This document shows positions 17,418 through 27,566 of a stretch of DNA of 64,000 nt, piece by piece. The DNA is taken from NCBI RefSeq assembly GCF_004683965.1, contig NZ_CP038436.1, positions 3,038,001 through 3,102,000 on the forward strand, given 5' to 3'. Both the position numbers and the translations under genes were made by a program. Every line of letters starts with the position of its first letter. Position 1 is the stretch's first letter. The notes beneath the pieces are model-generated. The model did no database searches. It was given only the letters and a program-made list of their open reading frames with translations, and was not told the DNA's origin. Origin of the DNA: Nocardioides seonyuensis (GTDB lineage Bacteria; Actinomycetota; Actinomycetes; Propionibacteriales; Nocardioidaceae).

Positions 17418-18383
17418 TCAGTTCGCTGGCGCGTGCTCGGAGACGAGCGCGGCGATGGTCTCGGCGAACTCCACGACCCGAGGTCCCCAGCGGCTCGTCA
17501 CGTCCTCGTCGAGCTCGATGATCCCGCCGTTCTCGACGGCGTCGAGCCCCTTCCAGCCGGCGCGCTCGGCGACGTCCTCGGGGTGGATGTCACAGCACTC
17601 GGAGTCGGCCAGCAGCACGAAGTCGGGGTCGGCCGAGACGACGTACTCGGCCGAGAGCTTCGGGTAGAGGTCGCCGTCCTTGGCAGCCGCGTCGGCGATG
17701 TTCTCCAGACCGAACAGGCCGTACACCTCGCCGATGAAGGTGCCGCTGCTGGCGGTGTAGAGGTCGGGGGAGAGCTCGTGGAAGTAGGTCAGCCCCGACA
17801 CGTCCGGGGCGGAGGCCACCGCCTCCTCGACGCCCTGCTGGGTCTCCGCGACCACCTGCGCCGCCTCGGCGACGTGACCGGTCGCGGCGCCCACGCGTTC
17901 GATCTGGGCGTAGGCCTCGTCGAGGTCGCTCGCCGACGGGAGCAGGAGGGTGGGCACCCCGGCGTCCTCCAGGCCGGCGACCAGGTCGCCGCTGTCGCCG
18001 GCGGAGATCACCAGGTCGGGCGCGTGGCCGAGGATCGCCTCGACGTTGGGCTCGTAGCCGGAGAGCTTCGTGGACGGGACGCCCTCGGGGTGGTCGGACT
18101 GGTCGTCCACGGCGACCACCTGGTCGCCTGCACCGACGGCCCACAGCATCTCGGTGGCGGTCGGGCTCAGGGAGACGATCGACTCCGGTCGGGCGTCGAC
18201 CGTGATCTCGGTGAGGTCGCCTTCCTGCCCGGACGCGACGGTCACCGGGAAGCTGGCGTCGGTGGTCTGGTCGCTGCTGGGCCGGTCGGCCGAGCCGTCC
18301 CCGGCGTCGGCCTGGCCGCATGCCGCGAGCAGCGAGGCAGCGAGGAGCAGTGCGCCTGAGCGCGCCGCGAGGTGATGGGACAT
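17418..18383 (-). CDS. btuF: Substrate-binding lipoprotein, BtuF/FepB family (probable cobalamin binding)
   Basis: A 321-residue lipoprotein with signal peptide and lipobox ending at Cys22 (LLAACG). The mature part is a helical-backbone binding protein: RPESIVSLSPTATEMLWAVG, the first conserved block, then VGYEPN-like and DLVISAG segments. An unusual adjacent Cys pair with His occurs in DSECCDIHPED. The ATG at 18383 is preceded by a near-perfect ribosome site GGAGGAAC, and a longer in-frame extension runs into the riboswitch and is rejected. It is the first gene of the operon. Confidence 0.87.
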   Translation of the reverse strand: MSHHLAARSGALLLAASLLAACGQADAGDGSADRPSSDQTTDASFPVTVASGQEGDLTEITVDARPESIVSLSPTATEMLWAVGAGDQVVAVDDQSDHPEGVPSTKLSGYEPNVEAILGHAPDLVISAGDSGDLVAGLEDAGVPTLLLPSASDLDEAYAQIERVGAATGHVAEAAQVVAETQQGVEEAVASAPDVSGLTYFHELSPDLYTASSGTFIGEVYGLFGLENIADAAAKDGDLYPKLSAEYVVSADPDFVLLADSECCDIHPEDVAERAGWKGLDAVENGGIIELDEDVTSRWGPRVVEFAETIAALVSEHAPAN

Positions 18384-18439
18384 GGTGTTCCTCCGGTTTC
18401 GTGCGGAGGACGAGAGAAGTCGGCCGCCGAAACCAGGTG

Positions 18440-18612
18440 GTCCCGCCTGCACGACTCACCTTCGTCCGAGGCGAGTTGCGTGGACCACGGAGTCAGGTGA
18501 CCTGGCTCGTCCGGCCCCAGACATCGATCGGGGCCGGCTTCACAGTTGCGGGACAGCGCCGGTTTCTCACCGGACTTCACTGAGCGCCGTGGCGCCCTCC
18601 TGGGAGGGCGCA
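18440..18612 (-). promoter_or_regulatory. Cobalamin riboswitch
   Basis: Read on the minus strand, the 300-base leader of btuF contains the conserved cobalamin riboswitch core. CCGGTGAGAAACCGG is followed by the B12-box-type GCGCTGTCCCGCAACTGTGA (complement of 18540-18559) and then the AGCCAGGTCACCTGACT segment. An extra inverted repeat GCGCCCTCC/GGAGGGCGC (about 18592-18611) sits at its 5' side. The element predicts repression of btuFCD-cobD-cobO-cobC by adenosylcobalamin or another cobalamin, probably by hiding the ribosome site GGAGG just before btuF. Boundaries are approximate. Confidence 0.9.
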
Positions 18613-18686
18613 CGTACTCTAGCGAACAGCGTCTGCGGTCGGGCACGGGGGCTGGACCGAGGAGCCGCGCGGCTAGCCTTGCCGGT

Positions 18687-19472
18687 GTGAGCACCCGCGC
18701 AGCGCGATACGAGGCGACCGTACGACGCCGTGAGTCGCTGTCGGACCACCTCGTCAGGCTGGTGCTCGAGCTCGAGCAGCCCGACGGCACGGAGGCCTTC
18801 ACCTCGACGGGGGTGCCCGACGAGTGGGTCGGACTCGTGGTGCCCGGGCAGTTCCAGAGCCGCTACTACACCGTGCGCTCGTTCGCCGGGGGCGAGGTCA
18901 CCCTCGACGTGGTCGTGCACGACGTCGGGCTCGTGACGGAGTGGGCGATGCGTGACTGCGTCGGTGACGCGGTGACCATCACGGAGCCGAAGGCGTCCTT
19001 CGACCTGCCTGCCGACGCCGAGTGGCTCCTCATGGTGGGGGACCTCACGGCGATGCCGGCGATGGCCCGTGTCGCCGAGGCCCATCCCGACCTGCCGACG
19101 CGGATCCTCGCGGAGGTCTCCGACGACATGACCGGCTACCTGCCGTCCGGTCCCGACGTGGCGTGGCTGTCGCCGCCGGCTCCCGGCCAGAGCGCGCTCG
19201 CCGAGGCCGTCGAGTCGCTGGAGTGGCCCTTGGGCCCCGGCTACTTCTGGATGGCGGGGGAGTCGGCGCAGATGCGAGCGATCCGCAAGCACCTGATGCG
19301 CGAGGTCAGGCTGCCGAGCTCCCACTACGACGTGATGGGCTACTGGCGCGCCACGGCCGGTCGTCAGCCGCGGGCAGTCGACCCGGGGCCGATCTGGCGA
19401 GCGGGCAAGGCAGCAGGCAAGACCGACGAGCAGATCTGGGCCGACTACGACGCAGCACGGGAGACCACCTGA
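18687..19472 (+). CDS. Siderophore-interacting-protein (SIP/ViuB) family flavoreductase
   Basis: A 261-residue member of the FAD-binding ferredoxin-reductase-like SIP family. Diagnostic parts are FQSRYYTVRSF (flavin binding), ITEPKASF, LLMVGDLTAMPAM and the C-terminal HYDVMGYWRA. These enzymes reduce Fe(III)-siderophores with NAD(P)H. The gene is divergent from the B12 operon, and its start TAGCCT-7-GTG (-10 at 18674-18679) looks leaderless. No siderophore gene is nearby, so a role in reducing the cobalt of imported corrinoid is conceivable but unproven. The stop overlaps the era start by one base (TGATG). Confidence 0.82.
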   Translation: MSTRAARYEATVRRRESLSDHLVRLVLELEQPDGTEAFTSTGVPDEWVGLVVPGQFQSRYYTVRSFAGGEVTLDVVVHDVGLVTEWAMRDCVGDAVTITEPKASFDLPADAEWLLMVGDLTAMPAMARVAEAHPDLPTRILAEVSDDMTGYLPSGPDVAWLSPPAPGQSALAEAVESLEWPLGPGYFWMAGESAQMRAIRKHLMREVRLPSSHYDVMGYWRATAGRQPRAVDPGPIWRAGKAAGKTDEQIWADYDAARETT

Positions 19473-20458
19473 TGAGCGAGCACGACCGCGACTTCGACGT
19501 CAGCGGGGTGGCCCCCGCCGGCCCCGTCTACGGCACGCGACCCGAGGGCTTCCGCAGCGGCTTCGCCAGCTTCGTGGGGCGCCCCAACGCCGGGAAGTCC
19601 ACGCTGACCAACGCCCTCGTGGGCAGCAAGATCGTCATCACGTCGTCCAAGCCACAGACGACGCGCACCGTCGTGCGCGGGATCGTCCATCGCGCCGACG
19701 GGCAGCTCATCCTCGTGGACACTCCCGGACTCCACCGTCCCCGCACCCTCCTCGGGGAGCGCCTCAACGACCTGGTCACGACGACCTGGGCCGAGGTCGA
19801 CGTCGTCGCCGTGTGCTTCCCGGCGAACGAGAAGGTCGGGCCCGGTGACCGGTTCATCGTCAACGAGCTGGCCAAGGTGCGTCGTACCACCAAGATCGCG
19901 ATCGCGACCAAGACCGACCTCGCGACTCCCGAGCAGCTCGCCGAGCACCTCGTCTCGATCGCCGAGCTCGGGCGGGAGACCGACACCGAGTGGGCCGAGA
20001 TCGTGCCCGTCTCGGCAGTGTCTGGCGACCAGGTCCAGCTGCTCGCCGACCTGTTGCTCGCCCTGATGCCCGAGGGACCTCCGCTCTACCCCGACGGCGA
20101 CCTCACGGACGCGCCGGAGGAGGCCATCGTCGCGGAGTTCATCCGCGAGGCGGCGCTCGAGGGCGTGCGCGACGAGCTCCCCCACTCCATCGCCGTGCTC
20201 ATCGAGGAGATGAACCCCCGCGAGGGCCGGCCGGCGGACAAGCCGCTGCTCGACATCCACGCCAACCTCTACGTCGAGCGGGACAGCCAGAAGGGCATCA
20301 TCATCGGCCACAAGGGCTCTCGCCTGCGCGACGTCGGCAAGGCTGCTCGCCTCCAGATCGAGGCCTTCCTGGGCACGCCGGTCTACCTCGACCTCCACGT
20401 CAAGATCGCCAAGGACTGGCAGCGCGACCCGCGCCAGCTCCGCAAGCTGGGCTTCTGA
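19472..20458 (+). CDS. era: GTPase Era, ribosome assembly factor
   Basis: A 328-residue GTPase with G1 GRPNAGKS (residues 36-43), G3 DTPGLH, G4 TKTD, followed by a C-terminal KH domain with IIIGHKGSRLRDVG. Era binds the 3' end of 16S rRNA during 30S assembly. An N-terminal extension of about 28 residues precedes the G domain, usual in high-GC relatives. The start ATG 19472 overlaps the SIP gene stop. In mycobacteria era directly follows the CDA-like gene; here about 9 kb of lipid and B12 genes separate them. Confidence 0.96.
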   Translation: MSEHDRDFDVSGVAPAGPVYGTRPEGFRSGFASFVGRPNAGKSTLTNALVGSKIVITSSKPQTTRTVVRGIVHRADGQLILVDTPGLHRPRTLLGERLNDLVTTTWAEVDVVAVCFPANEKVGPGDRFIVNELAKVRRTTKIAIATKTDLATPEQLAEHLVSIAELGRETDTEWAEIVPVSAVSGDQVQLLADLLLALMPEGPPLYPDGDLTDAPEEAIVAEFIREAALEGVRDELPHSIAVLIEEMNPREGRPADKPLLDIHANLYVERDSQKGIIIGHKGSRLRDVGKAARLQIEAFLGTPVYLDLHVKIAKDWQRDPRQLRKLGF

Positions 20459-20504
20459 CGCGTCGAGCCGTATGGCGGCCGGGGCTGCTGGGTACGTAGC
20501 GCCC

Positions 20505-20750
20505 ATGTCTGAGATGAACCAGCAGGACGCCCGCATCACCGCCCTCCGTGCCGTGGTCGACCGGGTGACGTCGTGGCAGGAGACCGCCACCGACGGCACC
20601 ATCCACGAGGAGCTCGACCGCGGCCTCCAGGAGGCCGGCGTCACCCTCACCGACGAGCAGCGCGACTCCGTCGCCCAGCAGATCTCCGACGGCCAGGAGG
20701 TCGACGTCGAGGCCCTCGCCGCCGACAGCGAGGCGGGCGGCCCCGCCTGA
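20505..20750 (+). CDS. Small acidic hypothetical protein
   Basis: An 81-residue, strongly acidic, probably helical protein (ITALRAVVDRVTSWQETATD, then EELDRGLQEAGVTLTDEQ). It has no Cys, no signal peptide and no membrane segment. A TACGTA element lies 6 bases before the ATG, weakly resembling the -10 of leaderless genes in this window. I do not recognise the family. Base composition and codon use match the surroundings, so it is probably a real coding gene. An in-frame upstream ATG at 20472 would add 11 residues. Confidence 0.6.
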   Translation: MSEMNQQDARITALRAVVDRVTSWQETATDGTIHEELDRGLQEAGVTLTDEQRDSVAQQISDGQEVDVEALAADSEAGGPA

Positions 20751-20804
20751 TCCTCACGGGCCGGACCGTGGACAGCGGGGGCCCAGGCGTGCCAGCGTCC
20801 CTGC

Positions 20805-21398
20805 ATGCCTGAGTTCAGCTGGCTCCCGGCCAACCGTGCTGCGGTCGAGGACGTCGAGGCTGTCTTCGCGGCGAGCGGCGCCAACAAGTGTCGTTGCCAG
20901 GCCCTCAAGGTGCCGGACTGGATCTGGCGCGACTCGACCCAGGAGCAGCGGGACGCGGCGTTGCTCGAACAGACCGCGTGCGGCACGGCGGGGCCGACGT
21001 CGGGGCTGATCGGCTATGTCGACGGCGAGGCAGCGGGCTGGGTCGCGGTGGAGCCGCGGGAGAACTACCCCCGGCTGTGGAGCCGGAAGCAGGCATGGAT
21101 GCGGATGGACCCCGAGCTCGAGGGCGTCTGGTCCGTGACGTGCTTCGTCGTGCGCAAGGGCATGCGGAAGACGGGCCTGACCTACGAGCTGGCTGCCGCC
21201 ACCGTGGAGTACGGCGAGCAGGTCGGTGCCCGCGTCCTGGAGGGCTACCCGATCGAGCCGCCGCCGGGCAAGGCCGTGATCTGGGACGAGGCCTCCGTCG
21301 GGCTGCTGCAGATCTTCCTCGAGGCGGGGTACGACGTCGTGGCCTCGCCGACCCTCCGCCGACGCGTGGTGCGTCGACAGCTGGCCGGCTCCCCCTGA
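20805..21398 (+). CDS. GNAT-family acetyltransferase
   Basis: A 197-residue protein with a GNAT fold by eye. VWSVTCFVVRKGMRKTGLTY corresponds to strand beta-4 and the acetyl-CoA loop (here R/KxxGL), and LEAGYDVVASP is the late strand with the typical G-F/Y element. The N-terminal part has an unusual KCRCQ segment. The acceptor is unknown. It stands alone between a small hypothetical gene and a convergent GrpB gene; a 6-base inverted repeat (21409-21414 with 21428-21433) follows its stop but has no T-run. Confidence 0.7.
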   Translation: MPEFSWLPANRAAVEDVEAVFAASGANKCRCQALKVPDWIWRDSTQEQRDAALLEQTACGTAGPTSGLIGYVDGEAAGWVAVEPRENYPRLWSRKQAWMRMDPELEGVWSVTCFVVRKGMRKTGLTYELAAATVEYGEQVGARVLEGYPIEPPPGKAVIWDEASVGLLQIFLEAGYDVVASPTLRRRVVRRQLAGSP

Positions 21399-21547
21399 CA
21401 GTCGTGCGCACACGTCAGTGCCCCCGCCGTGTGTTGCACCATGACCACGCGGTGTGACTGCTGCGCGGACTCGGCGCGTGGTCGCCGTACTCTGCGCACC
21501 TGACCTCCTCGCCCGCGCGGAATGCGGCGCGAGCGGAGGCGGAGCGG

Positions 21548-22066
21548 TCAGGGATGCTCGGCGAGGACCTGCGCCACGAATGCTGCCTTCGCCGCCGTGT
21601 AGGCAGAACGGTCATGGGCTTCGCGCACGAGGGTGCGCTTCAAATGCTCGTACTCCTGCCGGAGCCGTGGGTCCGCACGAAGCGCGTCCCTGAATCGAAG
21701 ACGCACGCGCCACTCATCGCTCCCTCTCGCGATGAGAGACAGGTGGTGGGTCCTTCTCGTCTCTGGTCCTCGGGGGAGGAAGATCCGGTCCACGTAGACC
21801 CGGTCGGGCATGAACGTGTAGCCGCGTGAGATCAAGCGGTTGATGACCTGTTGCCGATCGGGCCAATGGAGCGACGCCTGCATGTCGATGACCGGTTTGG
21901 CCGCCGAGCCGGGGATCGCCGTGCTGCCGATGTGCTCGACCTCCAGGAGCTGAGGCGCGGCTGTGAGAAGTGCCGATCGTTCAAGCTCGAACCGATGAGG
22001 CCACTCGGGGTCGTAGTCGCGGAGCTCCAGGGCTCCCCGCGCTAGGCCGACGACGTCTTCGTTCAC
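21548..22066 (-). CDS. GrpB family protein (UPF0157)
   Basis: A 172-residue member of the GrpB/UPF0157 family, a minimal nucleotidyltransferase-like fold. The recognisable blocks are VEHIGSTAIPGSAAKPVIDM and a C-terminal RFRDALRADPRLRQEYEHLK helix. The biochemical role of stand-alone GrpB proteins is not established. TAGCAT read on the minus strand (complement of 22074-22079) lies 7 bases before the GTG start, suggesting leaderless transcription. It is not linked to neighbouring genes. Confidence 0.82.
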   Translation of the reverse strand: MNEDVVGLARGALELRDYDPEWPHRFELERSALLTAAPQLLEVEHIGSTAIPGSAAKPVIDMQASLHWPDRQQVINRLISRGYTFMPDRVYVDRIFLPRGPETRRTHHLSLIARGSDEWRVRLRFRDALRADPRLRQEYEHLKRTLVREAHDRSAYTAAKAAFVAQVLAEHP

Positions 22067-22157
22067 ACAGTCGATGCTAGGTCCGTCGTGCGCTCATCGG
22101 CATGCGCGGATGCTCCGGCCGCGGGTCCTTGCCGTGCCGCCCGCGGACCGCAGGAAC

Positions 22158-22997
22158 TCAGGCGGGCACCCAGCAGATCCCGTAGCGCTGGCCGGCCGCC
22201 CACTGCTTCTTCGTGGGCCGCTCCTCGACCCAGCGGAACTCCAGCGGGTCGTCGGACCGCTCGCGCGCAGCTGCCCGGCACGCGGGCTCCATCCGACCCG
22301 CGACGACGCCGGCCTCGGGGAAGCGGGGCCCGGGCAGGTCCACGCTGGCGATGGCCTTCCAGGCGTGCTTTCGGAGGCATGCGACCCGGGTGAACGCCTT
22401 GGTGCCCGGTTCGGCCGTGCCGCACATGGCCAGGGCGGGCAGGTCTCCGGAGCCGGCGGTTCGGCGCGGAAGGCGCATCAGGACGTCCGGCGCGGCGACG
22501 ACGACCAGGTCGCAGCGGAACCAGTCGGCCCCCGCCTCGGCGTCCGCGACCGTGGGGGTGAACCAGACGGCCCTGGCCATCGTGAGCCGCATCTCCACCG
22601 GCGTGATCCCGAGATGGGAGGCCGCGCGGCGCGGGCACGTCTCCGCCGGCCTCCTCTGGGCCGCGGGCGAGTCGACCGCGAGGGTGCGCCCCTCCCTCTC
22701 GAGGTCGAGTCGTCCCACGAAGAACGTCTCGGCGGTGTGTGGTCGCCGGCACGAGGTCGGGGGCAGCTGTGTGGTCGGAGCCACGGCCGTGGCGAGGGAG
22801 AGGCGGTGACACTCGCCCCTCCGGGGCCTGGGCTGCTCGGGAGTCGGCGTCGCTGTCGGTGTCTCGTCCGACGTGGAGGTGCTCGAGGGGGCAGACGAGG
22901 CATCAGGCTCCTCGGGAGGGGACGTCGTACACCCCGAGACCAGCAGCACGAGCGCAGCGAACCCGCCCAGCGCGAGGCGTCCTCGCACCGTGGTCAC
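22158..22997 (-). CDS. Septum-formation-domain lipoprotein
   Basis: A 279-residue lipoprotein. The signal peptide leads to the lipobox LLVSGC (Cys23), and a Ser/Thr/Pro-rich linker (about residues 24-55) follows. The extracellular part has paired Cys residues in GECHRL, PTSCRRPHTAETFFVG, ETCPRR, RCDLV, MCGT, ACLRKHAW, ACRAA and GICWVP. The spacing and the HTAE motif fit the actinobacterial septum-formation (Septum_form) domain; in that family two tandem Cys-rich units are usual. The GTG at 22997 overlaps the flavodoxin gene as GTGA; the longer in-frame start is rejected. Confidence 0.65.
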   Translation of the reverse strand: MTTVRGRLALGGFAALVLLVSGCTTSPPEEPDASSAPSSTSTSDETPTATPTPEQPRPRRGECHRLSLATAVAPTTQLPPTSCRRPHTAETFFVGRLDLEREGRTLAVDSPAAQRRPAETCPRRAASHLGITPVEMRLTMARAVWFTPTVADAEAGADWFRCDLVVVAAPDVLMRLPRRTAGSGDLPALAMCGTAEPGTKAFTRVACLRKHAWKAIASVDLPGPRFPEAGVVAGRMEPACRAAARERSDDPLEFRWVEERPTKKQWAAGQRYGICWVPA

Positions 22998-23479
22998 TCG
23001 CTCAGCAGGGCGGCGAGCGTGGCGCCCAGGTCGTACGACGCCTCGCGCTCGGTCTCGCCGACGTCGCCCAGCACCTCGAGGACGGGGGCGGCCTGCTGCC
23101 AGGGCAGCGCCCCGAGGATCGACTGCACCGATCGGACGGCGCCGGTGGTGTCGTACCGGCCGTGGACCCACAGCCCGTAGGGCTTCTTGCCCCCGGACGC
23201 GGCCGCTGCCGAGCCGTCGTCGGTGAGGGCGCCGCCGGCCTCGAGGAAGATCGTGTCGAAGAAGTGCTTCAGCGCCCCGGACATGTAGCCGAAGTTCGCG
23301 GTGGTTCCGAAGAGGTAGCCGTCCGCCGACAGCACGTCGTCCGCCCCGGCAGACAGTGCCTCGCGGACCACGACCTCCACGCCCTCGATCGCGTCGTCCT
23401 GCGCGCCGGCCAGGACGGCGTCAGTGAGTGCACGCACGGTCGGCGTGGGGGAGTGGTGGACCACCAGCAGACGGGGCAT
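22994..23479 (-). CDS. Flavodoxin-family NAD(P)H-dependent reductase
   Basis: A 161-residue flavodoxin-like fold protein. LLVVHHSPTPTVRAL is the phosphate-binding loop for FMN, and YLFGTTANFGYMSGALKHFF is the second FMN loop, typical of WrbA/NADPH-dependent FMN reductase relatives. Its substrate is unknown. TAGGCT on the minus strand (complement of 23486-23491) is 6 bases before the ATG, so a leaderless mRNA is likely. It is cotranscribed with the septum-formation lipoprotein through a GTGA overlap. Confidence 0.78.
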   Translation of the reverse strand: MPRLLVVHHSPTPTVRALTDAVLAGAQDDAIEGVEVVVREALSAGADDVLSADGYLFGTTANFGYMSGALKHFFDTIFLEAGGALTDDGSAAAASGGKKPYGLWVHGRYDTTGAVRSVQSILGALPWQQAAPVLEVLGDVGETEREASYDLGATLAALLSE

Positions 23480-23514
23480 GACGACAGCCTAGGAGAGGAG
23501 TAGCGTCGTGGGGC

Positions 23515-24273
23515 GTGAGCTTCGATGTGCCCGGCGAGGACTACGACCGGTTCATGGGCCGCTACTCCCGGCCGCTCGCGCAGGAGCTCGTCGACCTGGT
23601 CGGGGTCGTGCCCGGGAGCCGGGCGCTCGACGTGGGCTGCGGCCCAGGGGCGCTCACTGCTGTGCTCGCAGGTCGTCTCGGCCCGGAGCGGGTGAGCGGG
23701 GTCGACCCGTCCGCCTCGTTCGTCGAGGCCTGCCGCGCGCAGGTCCCGGGGGCGGACGTGCGGCAGGGCACCGCCGAGTCCCTGCCGTTCGAAGACGACA
23801 GCTTCGACGTGGCGGCCGCCAACCTGGTCGTCCACTTCATGGCGGACGCAGTGGCGGGGCTCACCGAGATGGCCAGGGTGACGCGTCCGGGGTGCTGGGT
23901 CGCCGCCACGGTCTGGGACCTTGCGGGCCGGCGTGCGCCGATGGCGCCGGTGTGGGACGCGCTCGAGCGGGTTGCGCCGGGTGACCCCGGAGAGGGACAC
24001 CTCCCGGGCGGGACGGCCGGCGAGCTCGAGACGTTCTTCGTCGAGGCCGGGCTCACCGACGTCGTCGGCACCGAGCTGGCGGTCACCGTCACCCACCCCA
24101 CGTTCGAGGAGTGGTGGGCGCCCTACCTCCACGGGGTCGGGCCCGTGGGTGAGGTCGTCGAGAGACTGGGGCGCGAGGGGCGCAGCCGGCTCGAGGCCGA
24201 CCTGCGGCAGCGCCTCGGCGCGGGTCCCTTCGACATCACGGCCGTGGCGCACGCGGCTCGCGGCCGTGCCTGA
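23515..24273 (+). CDS. Class I SAM-dependent methyltransferase
   Basis: A 252-residue methyltransferase (Methyltransf_11 type): motif I ALDVGCGPGALT near residue 40, acidic residue in GVDPSASF, and motif IV-like FDVAAANLVVHFM. It most resembles UbiE/MenG-like small-molecule methyltransferases, but nothing nearby points to quinone synthesis. TAGCGT at 23501-23506 precedes the GTG by 8 bases. It is divergent from the flavodoxin gene, with a 35-base shared promoter region. Confidence 0.8.
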   Translation: MSFDVPGEDYDRFMGRYSRPLAQELVDLVGVVPGSRALDVGCGPGALTAVLAGRLGPERVSGVDPSASFVEACRAQVPGADVRQGTAESLPFEDDSFDVAAANLVVHFMADAVAGLTEMARVTRPGCWVAATVWDLAGRRAPMAPVWDALERVAPGDPGEGHLPGGTAGELETFFVEAGLTDVVGTELAVTVTHPTFEEWWAPYLHGVGPVGEVVERLGREGRSRLEADLRQRLGAGPFDITAVAHAARGRA

Positions 24274-24315
24274 CCCGGCTGCTGGACTCGGCGTGCCGGG
24301 TTCGTCCCGACGGGT

Positions 24316-26656
<2,341 letters not shown>

Positions 26657-26705
26657 GCCGTGAGCGTCCCACGCCCCACCCGGTGACCGCGACTACATTC
26701 AGACC

Positions 26706-27566
26706 ATGCTGGTGAGCGAACGGATCGGGCAGTTCTTCGTCGAGTCCGAGGCCGGGCGTGACCGTCTGGAGTACACCGAGTACGGCTCGGGCGACCAGTG
26801 GGTGGTGCTGGTCCACGGCCTGCTCATGCCGCGCCGGATGCAGCAGCCGCTGGCCCGGGCGATGGCCGCCCGTGGACTGCACGTCGTCACCCTGGACCTG
26901 CTCGGCCACGGTCGCTCCGACCAGCCCGCCGACCCGCTCGTCTACTCGATGACCGCCTTCGCCGAGCAGGTGGTGGCACTGCTCGACCACCTCGGCGCCG
27001 AGCGTGCGGTGCTGGGAGGCACCTCGCTGGGAGCCAACGTCGCCCTGGAGGTCGCGGTGATCGCCCCCGAGCGGGTCAAGGGCATGGTCGTGGAGATGCC
27101 CGTGCTCAACAACGCGCTCGTGGCGGGCATCGTCGCCTTCGTCCCGCTCATGTTCGCCGCCCGCTACGCACCCTTCACCGTCAACACGGTGCAGAGGCTC
27201 GCACGTGCTGTCCCGCGAGGGATCGTGCCCTTCTGGGCGGGCATCGGCCTCGACACCGTCGACCACCGGGCAGACAGCCTGGCTGCCGTCCTCCACGGCG
27301 TCATCTTCGGCCGGATCGCCCCCTCCTCGAGCCAACGTCGGCGCATCCAGGCGCCTGCACTCGTGGTGGGGCACCCGGTCGACCCGATCCACCCGTTCGT
27401 CGACGCCGACATGCTCGCCGCCGAGCTGCCCGACGTCCGCATCGAGCGGGCCAGCAGCATCCTGGAGTGGAGGATCCGCCCCGAGCGGCTCACCGACGCC
27501 GCGGTGGAGTTCGCGCTCGAGTGCTGGGCAGGTCCGAACCGGGAAGTCCGCCGACGCAGGCGCTAG
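26706..27566 (+). CDS. Alpha/beta-hydrolase fold protein
   Basis: A 286-residue alpha/beta hydrolase. The oxyanion strand is LVHGLL (residues 36-40), the nucleophile elbow GGTSLGAN places Ser107, and the acid is likely Asp226 in GHPVDPIHPF. No histidine occurs after His229, where the catalytic His usually lies, so either His223 or His229 serves or the triad is incomplete. TACATT at 26694-26699 sits 6 bases before the ATG. The substrate is unknown. Its stop shares a CTAG with the convergent lipoprotein gene. Confidence 0.78.
   Translation: MLVSERIGQFFVESEAGRDRLEYTEYGSGDQWVVLVHGLLMPRRMQQPLARAMAARGLHVVTLDLLGHGRSDQPADPLVYSMTAFAEQVVALLDHLGAERAVLGGTSLGANVALEVAVIAPERVKGMVVEMPVLNNALVAGIVAFVPLMFAARYAPFTVNTVQRLARAVPRGIVPFWAGIGLDTVDHRADSLAAVLHGVIFGRIAPSSSQRRRIQAPALVVGHPVDPIHPFVDADMLAAELPDVRIERASSILEWRIRPERLTDAAVEFALECWAGPNREVRRRRR

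Noticed and set aside
21409..21433. Terminator between the acetyltransferase and GrpB genes
   Set aside because: Only a 6-base stem with a long loop and no T-run; too weak to call.
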